Below, piece by piece: positions 8,922 to 17,124 of a stretch of 39,052 bases of DNA. The position numbers and the translations under genes were made by a program. The first letter of the stretch is position 1. Every line of letters starts with the position of its first letter. Source of the stretch: Longibacter sp051155795 (GTDB lineage: Bacteria; Bacteroidota; Rhodothermia; Rhodothermales; Salinibacteraceae). The notes beneath the pieces are model-generated. The model searched no databases, was not told the origin of the DNA, and saw only the letters and a program-made list of their open reading frames with translations. Where the stretch lies: contig NZ_DAXETW010000104.1 in assembly GCF_051155795.1 (NCBI RefSeq), forward strand, positions 1 through 39,052, read 5' to 3'.

Positions 8922-10268
8922 ATGAAGACCTCCATGTATACGTTTCGCCTGAACTTTCTCATGCTGGGTTTCGCCTGCTTCCTGCTCGTGGGATGTGACA
9001 CGCTGGAGTTCGACGACCCCAATGCACCCAGCGCGGACGCCGTGAGCCTGCAAAACCTGGCAACAGGAACAGAAGGCTCCATGCGGTCCGAGATTGAGAT
9101 CTACCTGCAGACGACGAGCATCTTCGGCCGCGAGGCCTACTATTTCGAGCCGGCCGATCCGCGCTATACCGGAGAACTGTACACAGGACCGCTCGATGGA
9201 AACGGGTTTCTGGTCGTTGATCCCTGGGCATCGAGCTATCGGAGCATCAAGAATGCCCGGGACCTGATCGACCGCGCACGCTCGGTCCGCGAAGAGACTC
9301 CGAGCCAGTTCTCCGAAGAAGACCTGTCGGCCTCCATCGGCTTCGGCCAGACAATCATCGGCTACCAGCTGCTGCTCGTACTGAACTCGACGTGGGATAA
9401 CGGGCTCAAGATCGAGTTCAGCGACGACGTCGACACCCCGATCGTCTCGCGATCCGACGCGTTCACAGAAATTAACCGGTACCTGGATGAAGGCTACGCC
9501 AACCTTCAGGCAGGCGGGGACTTCCCGTTCCAGCTCTCGTCGGGCTTCGGGGACGTCGACTTTGCCGCGTTTAACCGGGCCATCCGGGCACGTGCAGCGG
9601 CGTACCAGGAAGACTACGACACGGTGCTCGATGCGCTCGACGACTCCTTTCTCATCGCGGATGGTTCGGAGCTGGATCTCGGGACGTATCATCTGTTCGG
9701 GACGGGAACCGGCGAGCGAGTGAATCCCCTGTTCGAGGTGCCAACGTCCTCCACGGTTAAGCTCCGCGCGCATCCGTCGTTCAAGGACGACGCCGTGGCA
9801 GGCGATGAACGGTTCTCCGGCAAGGTGCTCGACCGAACGAATGACGGGGATTTCGTGGCAAGCCCGTCAGCCGCAAACGGTCTGTCGAGCAAGCTCGCGG
9901 TGGCGATCTGGGACGGGTCGACGTCGCCCATATCGATCATTCGCAACGAGGAGCTTCTTCTCCTGCGGGCCGAAGCACGAATCCTGGGTCCGAATCAGGA
10001 TCTCAATGCGGCGGTGGACGACCTGAACCTCATTCGTGAGGCCGCCGGCATCGGGCCGTACACCGGCCCGGTAACGGAGTCGGACGTATTTGACGAAATG
10101 GTGTACAACCGCCGATATTCGCTCTTCCTGGAGGGACATCGCTGGGTGGACGCGCGGCGGTTTGGTCTGTTGAACACGCTTCCGGTCGATGCCGTGGGCG
10201 ACCCGCCGTCGCCGGCGCAGATCTTTTCGCAGGTCCCTATTCCGCTGGATGAGATCCCCGAAAACTGA
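8922..10268 (+). CDS. SusD/RagB family nutrient-binding outer membrane lipoprotein
   Basis: This is the surface lipoprotein that caps the SusC channel and captures substrate. The 448-residue protein has a lipoprotein signal with lipobox LLVGC (Cys about 25) followed by DTLEFDDPNAPS, a typical SusD N-terminus. It ends with the family's characteristic YNRRYSLFLEGHRWVDARR (about 393-411), which lies in the SusD C-terminal domain. Helical TPR-like segments lie between. It follows susC by 51 bases and is followed by a strong terminator, so the pair is probably one transcript. The N-terminal ATG at 8922 is used; a second Met four codons on would also leave a functional signal. Confidence 0.95.
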   Translation: MKTSMYTFRLNFLMLGFACFLLVGCDTLEFDDPNAPSADAVSLQNLATGTEGSMRSEIEIYLQTTSIFGREAYYFEPADPRYTGELYTGPLDGNGFLVVDPWASSYRSIKNARDLIDRARSVREETPSQFSEEDLSASIGFGQTIIGYQLLLVLNSTWDNGLKIEFSDDVDTPIVSRSDAFTEINRYLDEGYANLQAGGDFPFQLSSGFGDVDFAAFNRAIRARAAAYQEDYDTVLDALDDSFLIADGSELDLGTYHLFGTGTGERVNPLFEVPTSSTVKLRAHPSFKDDAVAGDERFSGKVLDRTNDGDFVASPSAANGLSSKLAVAIWDGSTSPISIIRNEELLLLRAEARILGPNQDLNAAVDDLNLIREAAGIGPYTGPVTESDVFDEMVYNRRYSLFLEGHRWVDARRFGLLNTLPVDAVGDPPSPAQIFSQVPIPLDEIPEN

Positions 10269-10290
10269 TTCTTTGCGGTCCCTGTTGCAG

Positions 10291-10327
10291 CGCCCTCTCC
10301 GCCAGACCGGCCGGAGAGGGCGTTTTG
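10291..10327 (+). terminator. Strong intrinsic terminator after susCD
   Basis: An 11-bp perfect stem, CGCCCTCTCCG (10291-10301) with CGGAGAGGGCG (10312-10322), has a 10-nt loop and is followed at once by TTTTG. It lies 22 bases after the susD stop codon, where the susCD transcript would end. Confidence 0.85.
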
Positions 10328-10519
10328 CATTGCGGCAACACGCCGGTCCCTTGAGCCTCTTTACGATACCGACCGGCGCTCCTTTCACACGATTTGTGGA
10401 CGCGATGACCGTATGGGATGGGCACACGGGATGGTCTTCCGCGTTTGGAGTCACCGTTCCGTTCGATCGCGCTCGTCCGTGACGAGGCGCTTCCGTTTCA
10501 CTGATACCCGCCCACCTTT

Positions 10520-11029
10520 ATGCCCGAAACGATCCGCATTCAGTTTGTTTGTCTCGGCAATATCTGTCGCAGCCCGCTCGCCGAGGCCGTATTTCGCGAC
10601 AAGGTCGTCGATCAGGGTCTGGGCGATCGCTTCGAGATCGAGTCGTCCGGTACCGGCGACTGGCATGTCGGCGAAGGAGCGGACAACCGGATGCGCCAGA
10701 CGGCCGCCGACAATGGCCATTCGCTCGAAGAGCATACCGCCTCGCAGTTTCAGGCTGAAGATCTGGAGGCGTACGACCACGTCTTCGTGATGGACAAGAG
10801 CAACCTGAACGACGTGCTCTATTTCGACGAAGACGACCGGCACAGTGGCAAGGTCCGGCTTTTCCGCGAGTTCGACCCGCAGCCCGGCGATTATCAGGTC
10901 CCGGATCCGTATTACGGCGGGGAGGAGGGGTTTCAGAACGTCTATGAGATCGTGAGTCGGACGTCTGAGGTCATTTTGGAGCGCCTGGTCGCGGAATATG
11001 ATCTGAACAGCGGTCCCGTCGAGCCGTGA
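10520..11029 (+). CDS. Low molecular weight protein-tyrosine phosphatase
   Basis: This is a cytosolic phosphatase of the LMW-PTP family, which dephosphorylates tyrosine (or in some relatives arginine) on proteins. The 169-residue protein has the P-loop C11-LGNIC-R17-S near its N-terminus and the general-acid motif as VPDPYYGG (about 128-135), both intact. The start ATG sits directly before a short MPETIRIQ strand, as is usual. It ends 20 bases from the convergent DUF3177-like gene. No tyrosine kinase or exopolysaccharide genes are in the window, so the target is unknown. Confidence 0.95.
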   Translation: MPETIRIQFVCLGNICRSPLAEAVFRDKVVDQGLGDRFEIESSGTGDWHVGEGADNRMRQTAADNGHSLEEHTASQFQAEDLEAYDHVFVMDKSNLNDVLYFDEDDRHSGKVRLFREFDPQPGDYQVPDPYYGGEEGFQNVYEIVSRTSEVILERLVAEYDLNSGPVEP

Positions 11030-11049
11030 GCCGAACCGGGCGGTGCCGG

Positions 11050-11604
11050 TCAGGTCCGGAGCCGGTAGGCGCTTGCGATCAGGTAGGCGGCGTACAGGCC
11101 GAGGGCGACGCGGGCGTAACGACCCAGCCAGATCGGTTCGATCGTGGGGTGGATCCAGGCGGCGTACGTCTGTGGCGGGACGTACCAGCCCTGACACATC
11201 TCCGCGGCGTCCGAGCCGAAGGCGCACGTGAGCAGGGGGAGCATGTACACGATGCCCAGGAGGCTGTACCCTACGGCAATCCGGCTCCAGTCTTGATATG
11301 CTTCCTCGAGCCGGGACTGCGGTAGCAGCGTCCGCCCGCGCAGGACAGTGAGGGCATCTCCGCGCCAGAGGGCGAGCGGGATCATCGCTCGTGCCAGCCA
11401 CCCCGTTACGAAGCCAAGTTGCACCTCACCGATCCAGAGGTAGACCGTCACGCCGAGCAGCGCCGACGCCCGCCAGTACACCAGCATGCGGTCCCGGACG
11501 GAGGGGGTGCGCCAGGATGCCACCAGCAGGCCGAGGGGGATGAGCACCAGCAGGAGCACGGCGATAACAAAGTCTGCGTGGATCAGCGTCCGGTAAAAAC
11601 TCAC
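11050..11604 (-). CDS. DUF3177-like integral membrane protein
   Basis: The 184-residue protein has about four to five hydrophobic segments: 13-30 (VIAVLLLVLIPLGLLVA), about 45-60, 62-80, about 115-130 and the C-terminal 165-180. The layout and landmarks (an N-terminal ADFVIAV strand, LVYWRASALLGVTVYLWIG, ARAMIPLALW, LPLLTCAF and a late conserved HPTIEP) resemble the DUF3177 family, best known from cyanobacteria. That assignment is from memory of the family, not a search. No enzymatic motif is visible. It is convergent with the phosphatase gene, with 20 bases between, and divergent from the deaminase fusion. Function unknown. Confidence 0.75.
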   Translation of the reverse strand: MSFYRTLIHADFVIAVLLLVLIPLGLLVASWRTPSVRDRMLVYWRASALLGVTVYLWIGEVQLGFVTGWLARAMIPLALWRGDALTVLRGRTLLPQSRLEEAYQDWSRIAVGYSLLGIVYMLPLLTCAFGSDAAEMCQGWYVPPQTYAAWIHPTIEPIWLGRYARVALGLYAAYLIASAYRLRT

Positions 11605-11769
11605 GCGGCGGGGTGGGAAGACGAAAAGACGGTGGTCACGGATGCGGCGCCGTCACGTACGTTGCGCCGGTGATCGGGGCGCCGGACTGTTCTCGCCTAC
11701 CCGAACGGCGGTGCATCGGTTCATGTGCATCCTGATTCGTCTCTCTATTGGTACTAACAAGGATTGCTT

Positions 11770-12741
11770 ATGCCCGTCGATGTTCTCGTGATCGATGCGT
11801 TCGGTCCTCTCTTGCACCGCGCGACCGGCCAGGCCGGTGAGGGTGCATCCACGCTGCTACGTCGGGCCGCGGCGGAGGACGTGCGTGTCGTCGTGACCGA
11901 CCTCCGGGGGGCGGAAGACGTCAAGGCGAACGTCCAGTCGGCCGGGATCGACATGCCGCCGGAGGCCGATGTGATGCCGGCCTCGAGTGGGTCGACGCCT
12001 CGCGAGCGAGTGAACGGCGTGGCGGAAGCTGCGGGAGTCCATCCGGCCCAGTGCGCAACGGTCATTTCGACGCCCTGGGCAGCATTTGCCTCTGTCGAAG
12101 CCGGCGCGACGGTGCTGGCGGTAGCGCAGGAAAGTGCCGGGGAATCCCTCCAGCAGAGCGGCGCGCGCGGTCGGTACGAGAACGCCCGGGCCCTGGCGGA
12201 AGACCTTCCCGGCGCGCTCGACCGATGTGGACCGCAGGCCTTCTCGTTGACACCGGATCGTCTCGATACGTTGATGGGCGGGGCCATCGAGGCTGCCACA
12301 CGCGGCATGGATGCGGGAGAACTGCCGATCGGGAGCACACTGGTCTCGGCGGACGGCGAGACGCTGGGGCGAGGGTACAACGAGGCGCGCAGCACCGGGC
12401 GGACGACCGCCCACGCGGAAATGCAGGCCATCGCGGACGCGGAGCGGCATCACGCCGTCAAAGCGGAGCGGGGGCTCGTTCTCGTAACCACCATGGAGCC
12501 GTGTGCGATGTGCTTCGGTGCTGCGCTCGAGGTTCAGATCGATGCCATCGTGTACGCGGTCGAGGCGCCGGAGAACGGCGCAATCGGACGGTGCACGCCG
12601 AACCGGGGCCCGGAGGCCGTCCACCCTCGGGTCGTTGGAGGCATCCGTCGGTCGGACAGCATCGACCTGCTACGGACGTGGGTGGAGTCGTCCGGAGAAC
12701 GCGGGTTCGTACACCGTCTCTTGGAATCCGTCACCTCGTGA
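11770..12741 (+). CDS. HAD-like domain fused to a nucleoside/tRNA-type deaminase
   Basis: The 323-residue protein has two parts. Residues 160-323 form a zinc-dependent deaminase of the CMP/dCMP-guanine-TadA superfamily, with H215-A-E217 and P244-C245-A-M-C248, and a proton-shuttling Glu in place. Residues 1-120 look like a HAD-family fold: motif I region VLVIDAFGPLLH (5-16), motif II region VVVTDLRG (40-47) and a final strand VEAGATVLAV (109-118). The second motif I Asp and the acidic motif IV pair are absent, so hydrolase activity is unlikely. ATG at 11770 is used; an in-frame TTG two codons upstream is less likely. The deaminase substrate (guanine, cytosine, adenosine in tRNA) is not decided by the motifs seen. 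Confidence 0.85.
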   Translation: MPVDVLVIDAFGPLLHRATGQAGEGASTLLRRAAAEDVRVVVTDLRGAEDVKANVQSAGIDMPPEADVMPASSGSTPRERVNGVAEAAGVHPAQCATVISTPWAAFASVEAGATVLAVAQESAGESLQQSGARGRYENARALAEDLPGALDRCGPQAFSLTPDRLDTLMGGAIEAATRGMDAGELPIGSTLVSADGETLGRGYNEARSTGRTTAHAEMQAIADAERHHAVKAERGLVLVTTMEPCAMCFGAALEVQIDAIVYAVEAPENGAIGRCTPNRGPEAVHPRVVGGIRRSDSIDLLRTWVESSGERGFVHRLLESVTS

Positions 12742-12926
12742 CGTATTCTCCCACGCCCCTACGGTCTCTGAAAGGACACGGGCCGTGCGGGACGGCATCG
12801 TCTTTGAGGTGGAATGGGCCGCTCCGGGATCATGGTTTCGGGCAACGGCATTGAATATGGTCTCGGATCTGCCTCCCAGATGCCGGGACCGGGATGTATT
12901 CGTTTCGCGTTTTCCCGACCTCCATC

Positions 12927-13385
12927 ATGATGCGTCGTACCCCCCTCGTTGCTCTTCTTGTCTGCCTCGGACTGATGGTCGCGTGCGCGACCGGGACCAC
13001 GTCACAAACCGGGAAGGTTGCCCCCGGGATGACGGAGCGGGGCGAGGCGAGCTACTACGCCGACAAGTTCGTCGGGCGACAGACCGCCAGCGGCGATGTC
13101 TACACGCACCGCAAGCTGACGGCCGCCCATCGGACGCTCCCGTTCGGGACGCGCGTTCGGGTGACCCGTCTGGACAACGGGAAACAGGTCACAGTTCGGA
13201 TCAACGATCGCGGCCCGTTCAAGCGAGGTCGAATCATCGATCTGTCCAAGTCTGCGGCGAAACGCATCGACCTCGTTCTCGACGGCGTGGCGGACGTGAA
13301 GATCGAAGTGATGAGCGCGGCGAACCGCGGGTCGTCGCCAGGTCCGGAGCCGGATCGGACCGGCGACAGCAGCACGTCCTGGTAG
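12927..13385 (+). CDS. RlpA-like septal ring lytic transglycosylase lipoprotein
   Basis: This is a small RlpA-family lipoprotein, 152 residues from this start. RlpA enzymes cleave naked glycan strands of peptidoglycan during division. There is a lipoprotein signal with lipobox MVAC (Cys20). The double-psi beta-barrel follows, with GEASYYADKFVGRQTASG (about 38-55), the KLTAAHRTLPFGTRVRVT strand and the catalytic-region INDRGPF. It has no C-terminal SPOR domain, so it is the short form. The ATG at 12927 puts the basic residues directly before the hydrophobic core; an ATG at 12894 would add 11 residues. It converges on the cupin gene. Confidence 0.93.
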   Translation: MMRRTPLVALLVCLGLMVACATGTTSQTGKVAPGMTERGEASYYADKFVGRQTASGDVYTHRKLTAAHRTLPFGTRVRVTRLDNGKQVTVRINDRGPFKRGRIIDLSKSAAKRIDLVLDGVADVKIEVMSAANRGSSPGPEPDRTGDSSTSW

Positions 13386-13437
13386 TCGATCTTTGAGCGA
13401 AGCCGGAGCTCGCTGTTTGGATCGATTGCCCGGCGGG

Positions 13438-13800
13438 TTAGTCGTCGCGATGGACGGTGTCCGGGCTGAATGCAGGGAGGCAGATCGCCACGTACTCGGC
13501 GCCCTCGTCGCCCGGCGTGCTGTAACGAATCCACTCGCCGGCGCGCGTGAGCACGGCCTGACCGGGCCCGACCTCAAATTCGCCATCTTCGTGTTCGACA
13601 TGAACGCGTCCGCGGAGGACGAGCGTGATTTCGTCAAACTCCGGTCGCTGCCCCGGCTCCTCCCAGCCGCCGGGGGATGTCATCCGGGCCACGCTGAGCG
13701 CCTCGTGCCCGGTGTTCACCCGGCCCACGTATTCCTCGATGCGTTTTGGCTTCGTTCCGGCAGACTCGACGACGGAGGGGGACTCGATGAGTTTCGGCAT
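13438..13800 (-). CDS. Small single-domain cupin protein
   Basis: The 120-residue protein is one cupin barrel. Motif 1 appears as RPEFDEITLVLRGRVHVE (about 52-69), with Glu/Asp in place of the usual first His residues. Motif 2 is GQAVLTRAGEWIRYSTPG (about 80-97), where Arg/Ser replace the usual His and Glu. The metal site is thus unlike canonical cupins and resembles EutQ-type members. It follows acuC by about 178 bases on the same strand. The substrate cannot be inferred. Confidence 0.8.
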   Translation of the reverse strand: MPKLIESPSVVESAGTKPKRIEEYVGRVNTGHEALSVARMTSPGGWEEPGQRPEFDEITLVLRGRVHVEHEDGEFEVGPGQAVLTRAGEWIRYSTPGDEGAEYVAICLPAFSPDTVHRDD

Positions 13801-13918
13801 GGGAGAGGCGTTAGGGGATAAAGGGTTGGCGTGCTACGGAGATCGGGTTCTTGCGCGGCATTCGTGTGTGGCGTTCTTGCGGAACAAGCGTGGAGAGACC
13901 CCACTCAGAATCCCCCAT

Positions 13919-13960
13919 TTCCCGGTCCTCAAGCCTCAATTCCCGGTCCTCAGTCCTCAA
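13919..13960. repeat. Two tandem copies of a 21-base intergenic repeat
   Basis: TTCCCGGTCCTCAAGCCTCAA (13919-13939, quoted to show the unit) is followed without a gap by a copy at 13940-13960 that differs at three positions. The units are themselves made of TCCTCA/GCCTCA steps. They lie between acuC and the cupin gene, just downstream of acuC on the minus strand. They resemble the short low-complexity repeats seen in spacers of some GC-rich Bacteroidota relatives. Confidence 0.75.
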
Positions 13961-13978
13961 TCCGAATAGTCCCTCCCA

Positions 13979-15115
13979 TCAATACCATAGGGGGGCGAGG
14001 AGTTCGAGGACGCGCTTGCTGACGCGCTCGTTTTGTTTGTAGATCGTGTCGTGGCGCGGGACGTCGAAGACGCGGTCGGACGGGTCGTGAAGCGTCGGCG
14101 TGAGGTCGTCCTCCAGGCGCTTCTCCCAGCGCTGGATCCAGGACTCCGGGAGCTTCTCCGGGAGGTCGCGTCCGGTGGCCAGGAGCGTAAGAAGGGCCCA
14201 GGTGCGAACGGTTGCGTCCATCTGGTAGCCACCGCCCAGCGTGAGCATGAGACGCCCCTGACAGTGGGTGTCGGCGAGGTCGAAGATGCGGCGGAAAACG
14301 GTTTCGTATGCGTGTGTGGTGAGCAGCAGGTCGGCCAGCGGATCCGAAAAGTGCGCATCTGCGCCGCACTGTACGACCATTACCTCGGGCACGAAGTTTT
14401 CGATGGCGTACGGCACCACGCGCTCGAACACGTCGATAAAGCTGTCCGATTCCGTGAACGGCTCAAGCGGTACGTTGAGCGAGGTCCCTTCGCCTGCGCC
14501 TTCGCCGATTTCGTGGACGGTGCCGGTGCCCGGGAAGAGGTAGCGACCGGACTCATGCAGGCTGATCGTCAGCACGTCGGGGTCGTCGTAGTGTAGTGCC
14601 TGGACGCCGTCCCCGTGGTGCACGTCGATGTCCAGGTACGCGACGCGCCGGCCGGCGTCCCGCAGGTGCTGGATGGCGACGGAGAGGTCGTTGTACACAC
14701 AAAATCCGCTGGCGAGCTGCTCCTGCGCGTGGTGAAGCCCGCCGCCGAGCTGGAGGACCCGCTCCGCTTCGCCCCGCGCAAGTAGTCGAGCGCCGTGGAG
14801 GGTGCCGCCGACGAGTGTCCGGGCGGCTGCATCCATCCCGTCGAAGATCGGCACGTCGGCTGTGCCGAGCCCGTATCTCGACATGCCCGTCTGAGGCGTG
14901 CCTGCGCCGGCTGCCTCGACCTGGTCCACGAATGCTTCTGCGTGAACGGACAGCACATCATCGCGCGTGGCGACCGGCGGCTCCACCGCGTTGAGCGAGG
15001 CGCCGAGCTCCTCGAACAGGTCCATCAGCATCTCCAGGCGGACGGGGCTAAACGGATGCTCCGGACCGAAGTCGTAGTCCTGGTAGCGAGGGGAAGAGAG
15101 AACGGTTGTAGACAC
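13979..15115 (-). CDS. acuC: Histone deacetylase-family acetoin utilization protein
   Basis: This is a class I histone-deacetylase-like zinc hydrolase of the AcuC type. In Bacillus, AcuC deacetylates acetyl-CoA synthetase and so controls acetate/acetoin use. The 378-residue protein carries the catalytic His pair in GGLHHAQ (128-129) and the zinc-binding D164-V-H166-H with GDG after it. The third ligand is in QCGADAHFSDPL (D258), and the catalytic-Tyr loop is LTLGGGYQMD. The N-terminal GPEHPFSPVRL is also typical. It is 76 bases downstream of the CBS-ACT gene, matching the acuB-acuC neighbourhood, and both are probably co-transcribed. All active-site residues look intact. Confidence 0.93.
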   Translation of the reverse strand: MSTTVLSSPRYQDYDFGPEHPFSPVRLEMLMDLFEELGASLNAVEPPVATRDDVLSVHAEAFVDQVEAAGAGTPQTGMSRYGLGTADVPIFDGMDAAARTLVGGTLHGARLLARGEAERVLQLGGGLHHAQEQLASGFCVYNDLSVAIQHLRDAGRRVAYLDIDVHHGDGVQALHYDDPDVLTISLHESGRYLFPGTGTVHEIGEGAGEGTSLNVPLEPFTESDSFIDVFERVVPYAIENFVPEVMVVQCGADAHFSDPLADLLLTTHAYETVFRRIFDLADTHCQGRLMLTLGGGYQMDATVRTWALLTLLATGRDLPEKLPESWIQRWEKRLEDDLTPTLHDPSDRVFDVPRHDTIYKQNERVSKRVLELLAPLWY

Positions 15116-15191
15116 AGCGGTAGGAGGAAGGGGAGGAAGCCTGCGGCGCCCTACGATAGCCTTTTTATACTCAGAAAGGCTTCTGGATCGT

Positions 15192-15857
15192 TCAGGAAGG
15201 CTTCTGGACGGGCCATACGACGTCGAACCCCTCCTCTCGGAGCGTCCGGGCGAGGTTTCGCACGTTCAGCGTGTCCACGCGGAGAATCACGCGGAGACGG
15301 GACGTAGGCGCCCCCGGGTCCTCTTCCGGCCCGGTCGTGCGGGCTTCGTCGTACGTCAGCACCGACCGGATGTCCAGGCCGGCTTCTGCGACACGGTTCG
15401 TGAGCCGTGCCAGCTGTCCGGACTCGTCGAGGAGGGAGATGGCCAGGCGTCCGCCGGGCTTTTTGAGCCCGGTAAGGTCGATGATTGCATCCAGCAGATT
15501 CGTGACCGTGACGATGCCGACGAGTTCGTCCCCGTCCAATACGGGGAGCGATCCAATCCGGCGGGCCCGAAGCAGGCGAGCGGCCTCCTCCACCGGGTCT
15601 AGCGGCCCCGCCGTAATGACGGAGTCGGTCATAATCTGCTGGACCGGGGCCTCCGACTCGACGGGGGAGGGATGCAGGTCACTGGTGGAGTAGCGCAGGT
15701 CGCGATCCGTGACGATGCCCGTGAGCGCGCCGTCGTCCACGACCGGCAGGTGCCGAATGCGCCGGTCATGCATGATGCGGTACGTTTCCGCGATGGAGGT
15801 GTCCGGTGTCACGGTGACAACGGGATGCTGCATCACGTCCTGGACAAGCATGGGCAC
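15192..15857 (-). CDS. acuB: CBS-pair and ACT domain regulatory protein (AcuB-like)
   Basis: The 221-residue protein has two CBS motifs. The first is at about 5-60, with DRRIRHLPVVDDGALTGIVT; the second is at about 75-130, with RARRIGSLPVLDGDELVGIV. An ACT-like segment follows (about 135-220), with ISLLDESGQLARLTNRVAEAG. CBS pairs bind adenine nucleotides, and ACT domains bind small ligands, often amino acids. The gene precedes acuC, as acuB does in Bacillus, so a role in tuning acetate metabolism is a context inference. The start ATG at 15857 gives MPMLVQDVMQ; a Met two codons later is equally possible. Confidence 0.88.
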   Translation of the reverse strand: MPMLVQDVMQHPVVTVTPDTSIAETYRIMHDRRIRHLPVVDDGALTGIVTDRDLRYSTSDLHPSPVESEAPVQQIMTDSVITAGPLDPVEEAARLLRARRIGSLPVLDGDELVGIVTVTNLLDAIIDLTGLKKPGGRLAISLLDESGQLARLTNRVAEAGLDIRSVLTYDEARTTGPEEDPGAPTSRLRVILRVDTLNVRNLARTLREEGFDVVWPVQKPS

Positions 15858-15973
15858 TCCGGTCGAAGGAATATGGGCAGGCGAAGGAGCCGCAAGCGCT
15901 TCCGGCGGGCAACGAAAGATACGGCCCCTCCCACTCCGGGTTCAAGTGCCTGGACGCACTCAGCGCTCGAACT

Positions 15974-15990
15974 CGTCACGCAGCGTGACG
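15974..15990. promoter_or_regulatory. Perfect 17-bp palindrome in the acuB/DUF58 divergent spacer
   Basis: CGTCACGC (15974-15981) and GCGTGACG (15983-15990) are perfect inverted copies around a single A. The site is 116 bases upstream of acuB and 123 upstream of the DUF58 gene, nearly midway in the 256-base divergent spacer. This is a reasonable operator position for a dimeric regulator. No U-tract follows, so it is not a terminator. Confidence 0.5.
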
Positions 15991-16113
15991 TCGGTTCGGG
16001 TCGGGGTCGGCGGCGGGTTCATCGACGCATCCTTCGGGGGAACGCCGGGTCCGGAGGAGGCGTGCATTCCAACCAGGTCCCATTTCGCCGCCACCGCGCC
16101 GCTTCCGAAGCTT

Positions 16114-17046
16114 ATGGCCGACGCTCCCGATGCCCTTCGCTACCTTGACCCTGCGTCCGTCGCCCAGTTAGGCAACATGGAGCTTCGTGCGCGTCTGATC
16201 GTCGAGGGGTTTATCACGGGTCTGCACCGGAGCCCGTACCACGGATTCTCCGTCGAATTCGCCGAACATCGCCCGTACAACCCCGGGGACGAACTCCGCC
16301 ACGTCGACTGGAAGGTGTACGCGAAGACCGACCGCTACTACATCAAGCGATACCAGGAGGAGACCAACCTCCGTCACTACGTTGTGCTCGATACGTCTCC
16401 GTCCATGCACTATCAGGGGCAGGGTGCTGTGAGCAAACTGGCGTACGGCGCGTACCTGTCGGCGGCCCTGCACAACCTGATGCTCAAGCAGCGGGACGCG
16501 ACGGGGCTCATCGCGTTCGACGAATCCGTGCACACGATGCGGCGACCGAAGGCCACGCCGGGCTACCTTCGACCCCTCTTGGTCGAACTCGATCGCATCG
16601 CGCTGTCGGACGCCACCGGTACGCGAACGAGCGCTGCGTCCGCCCTGGATGAGGTGGCAGAACGGATCAGCCGGCGGTCGCTCGTGGTGGTCATCACCGA
16701 TCTGTTCGAAAACGTGGCGCAGCATGAGGATCTCCTCCGGGCGCTACGGCACCTGCGTCACCGGCGGCACGAGGTGATAGTGTTTCACGTGCTGGAAGGG
16801 GAAACGGAACGTCGCTTTCGCTTTCCCGACCGTCCCATGCTGTTTCGGGACGTGGAAACGGGGGAAGAAATCACCCTTCAGCCGGCGCAGCTCCGCGACC
16901 ACTACGAAGAGGCGGTGACGCATTTCTCAGACACCTTCCGGCGTCGTTGTTTGGAGCACGACATCGACTTCGTGGAGCTGGATACAAACGAGCCGTACGA
17001 TACCGCCCTCAAGGCTTATCTCGACAAGCGAAAACGCCTCGTGTAG
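16114..17046 (+). CDS. DUF58 domain protein
   Basis: The 310-residue protein is a DUF58-family member, distantly related to von Willebrand A domains. In many bacteria such proteins work with a MoxR AAA+ ATPase. The DUF58 core is clear: GDELRHVDWKVYAKTDRYYIKRYQEE (about 60-85, split here by the eye), then a MIDAS-like DTSPS (about 92-96) and a later RSLVVVITDLFEN strand. The ATG at 16114 matches the family's usual N-terminus; the frame stays open upstream but is not coding-like. No moxR or vWA gene lies next to it. It follows an acuB-divergent spacer and precedes an M20 peptidase by 78 bases. Confidence 0.9.
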   Translation: MADAPDALRYLDPASVAQLGNMELRARLIVEGFITGLHRSPYHGFSVEFAEHRPYNPGDELRHVDWKVYAKTDRYYIKRYQEETNLRHYVVLDTSPSMHYQGQGAVSKLAYGAYLSAALHNLMLKQRDATGLIAFDESVHTMRRPKATPGYLRPLLVELDRIALSDATGTRTSAASALDEVAERISRRSLVVVITDLFENVAQHEDLLRALRHLRHRRHEVIVFHVLEGETERRFRFPDRPMLFRDVETGEEITLQPAQLRDHYEEAVTHFSDTFRRRCLEHDIDFVELDTNEPYDTALKAYLDKRKRLV

Positions 17047-17124
17047 GTCGTCTCATATGAGGCACGGCCGGTCCTGCGCTGTCGCCGCTTTCCTCTTACC
17101 CCCCGCTTCAGAACTGCGAGTTGC

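Noticed and set aside
6930..9773. 947-codon minus-strand open frame over susCD
   Set aside because: It lies antisense to the SusC/SusD genes; its length comes from GC-rich codon bias.
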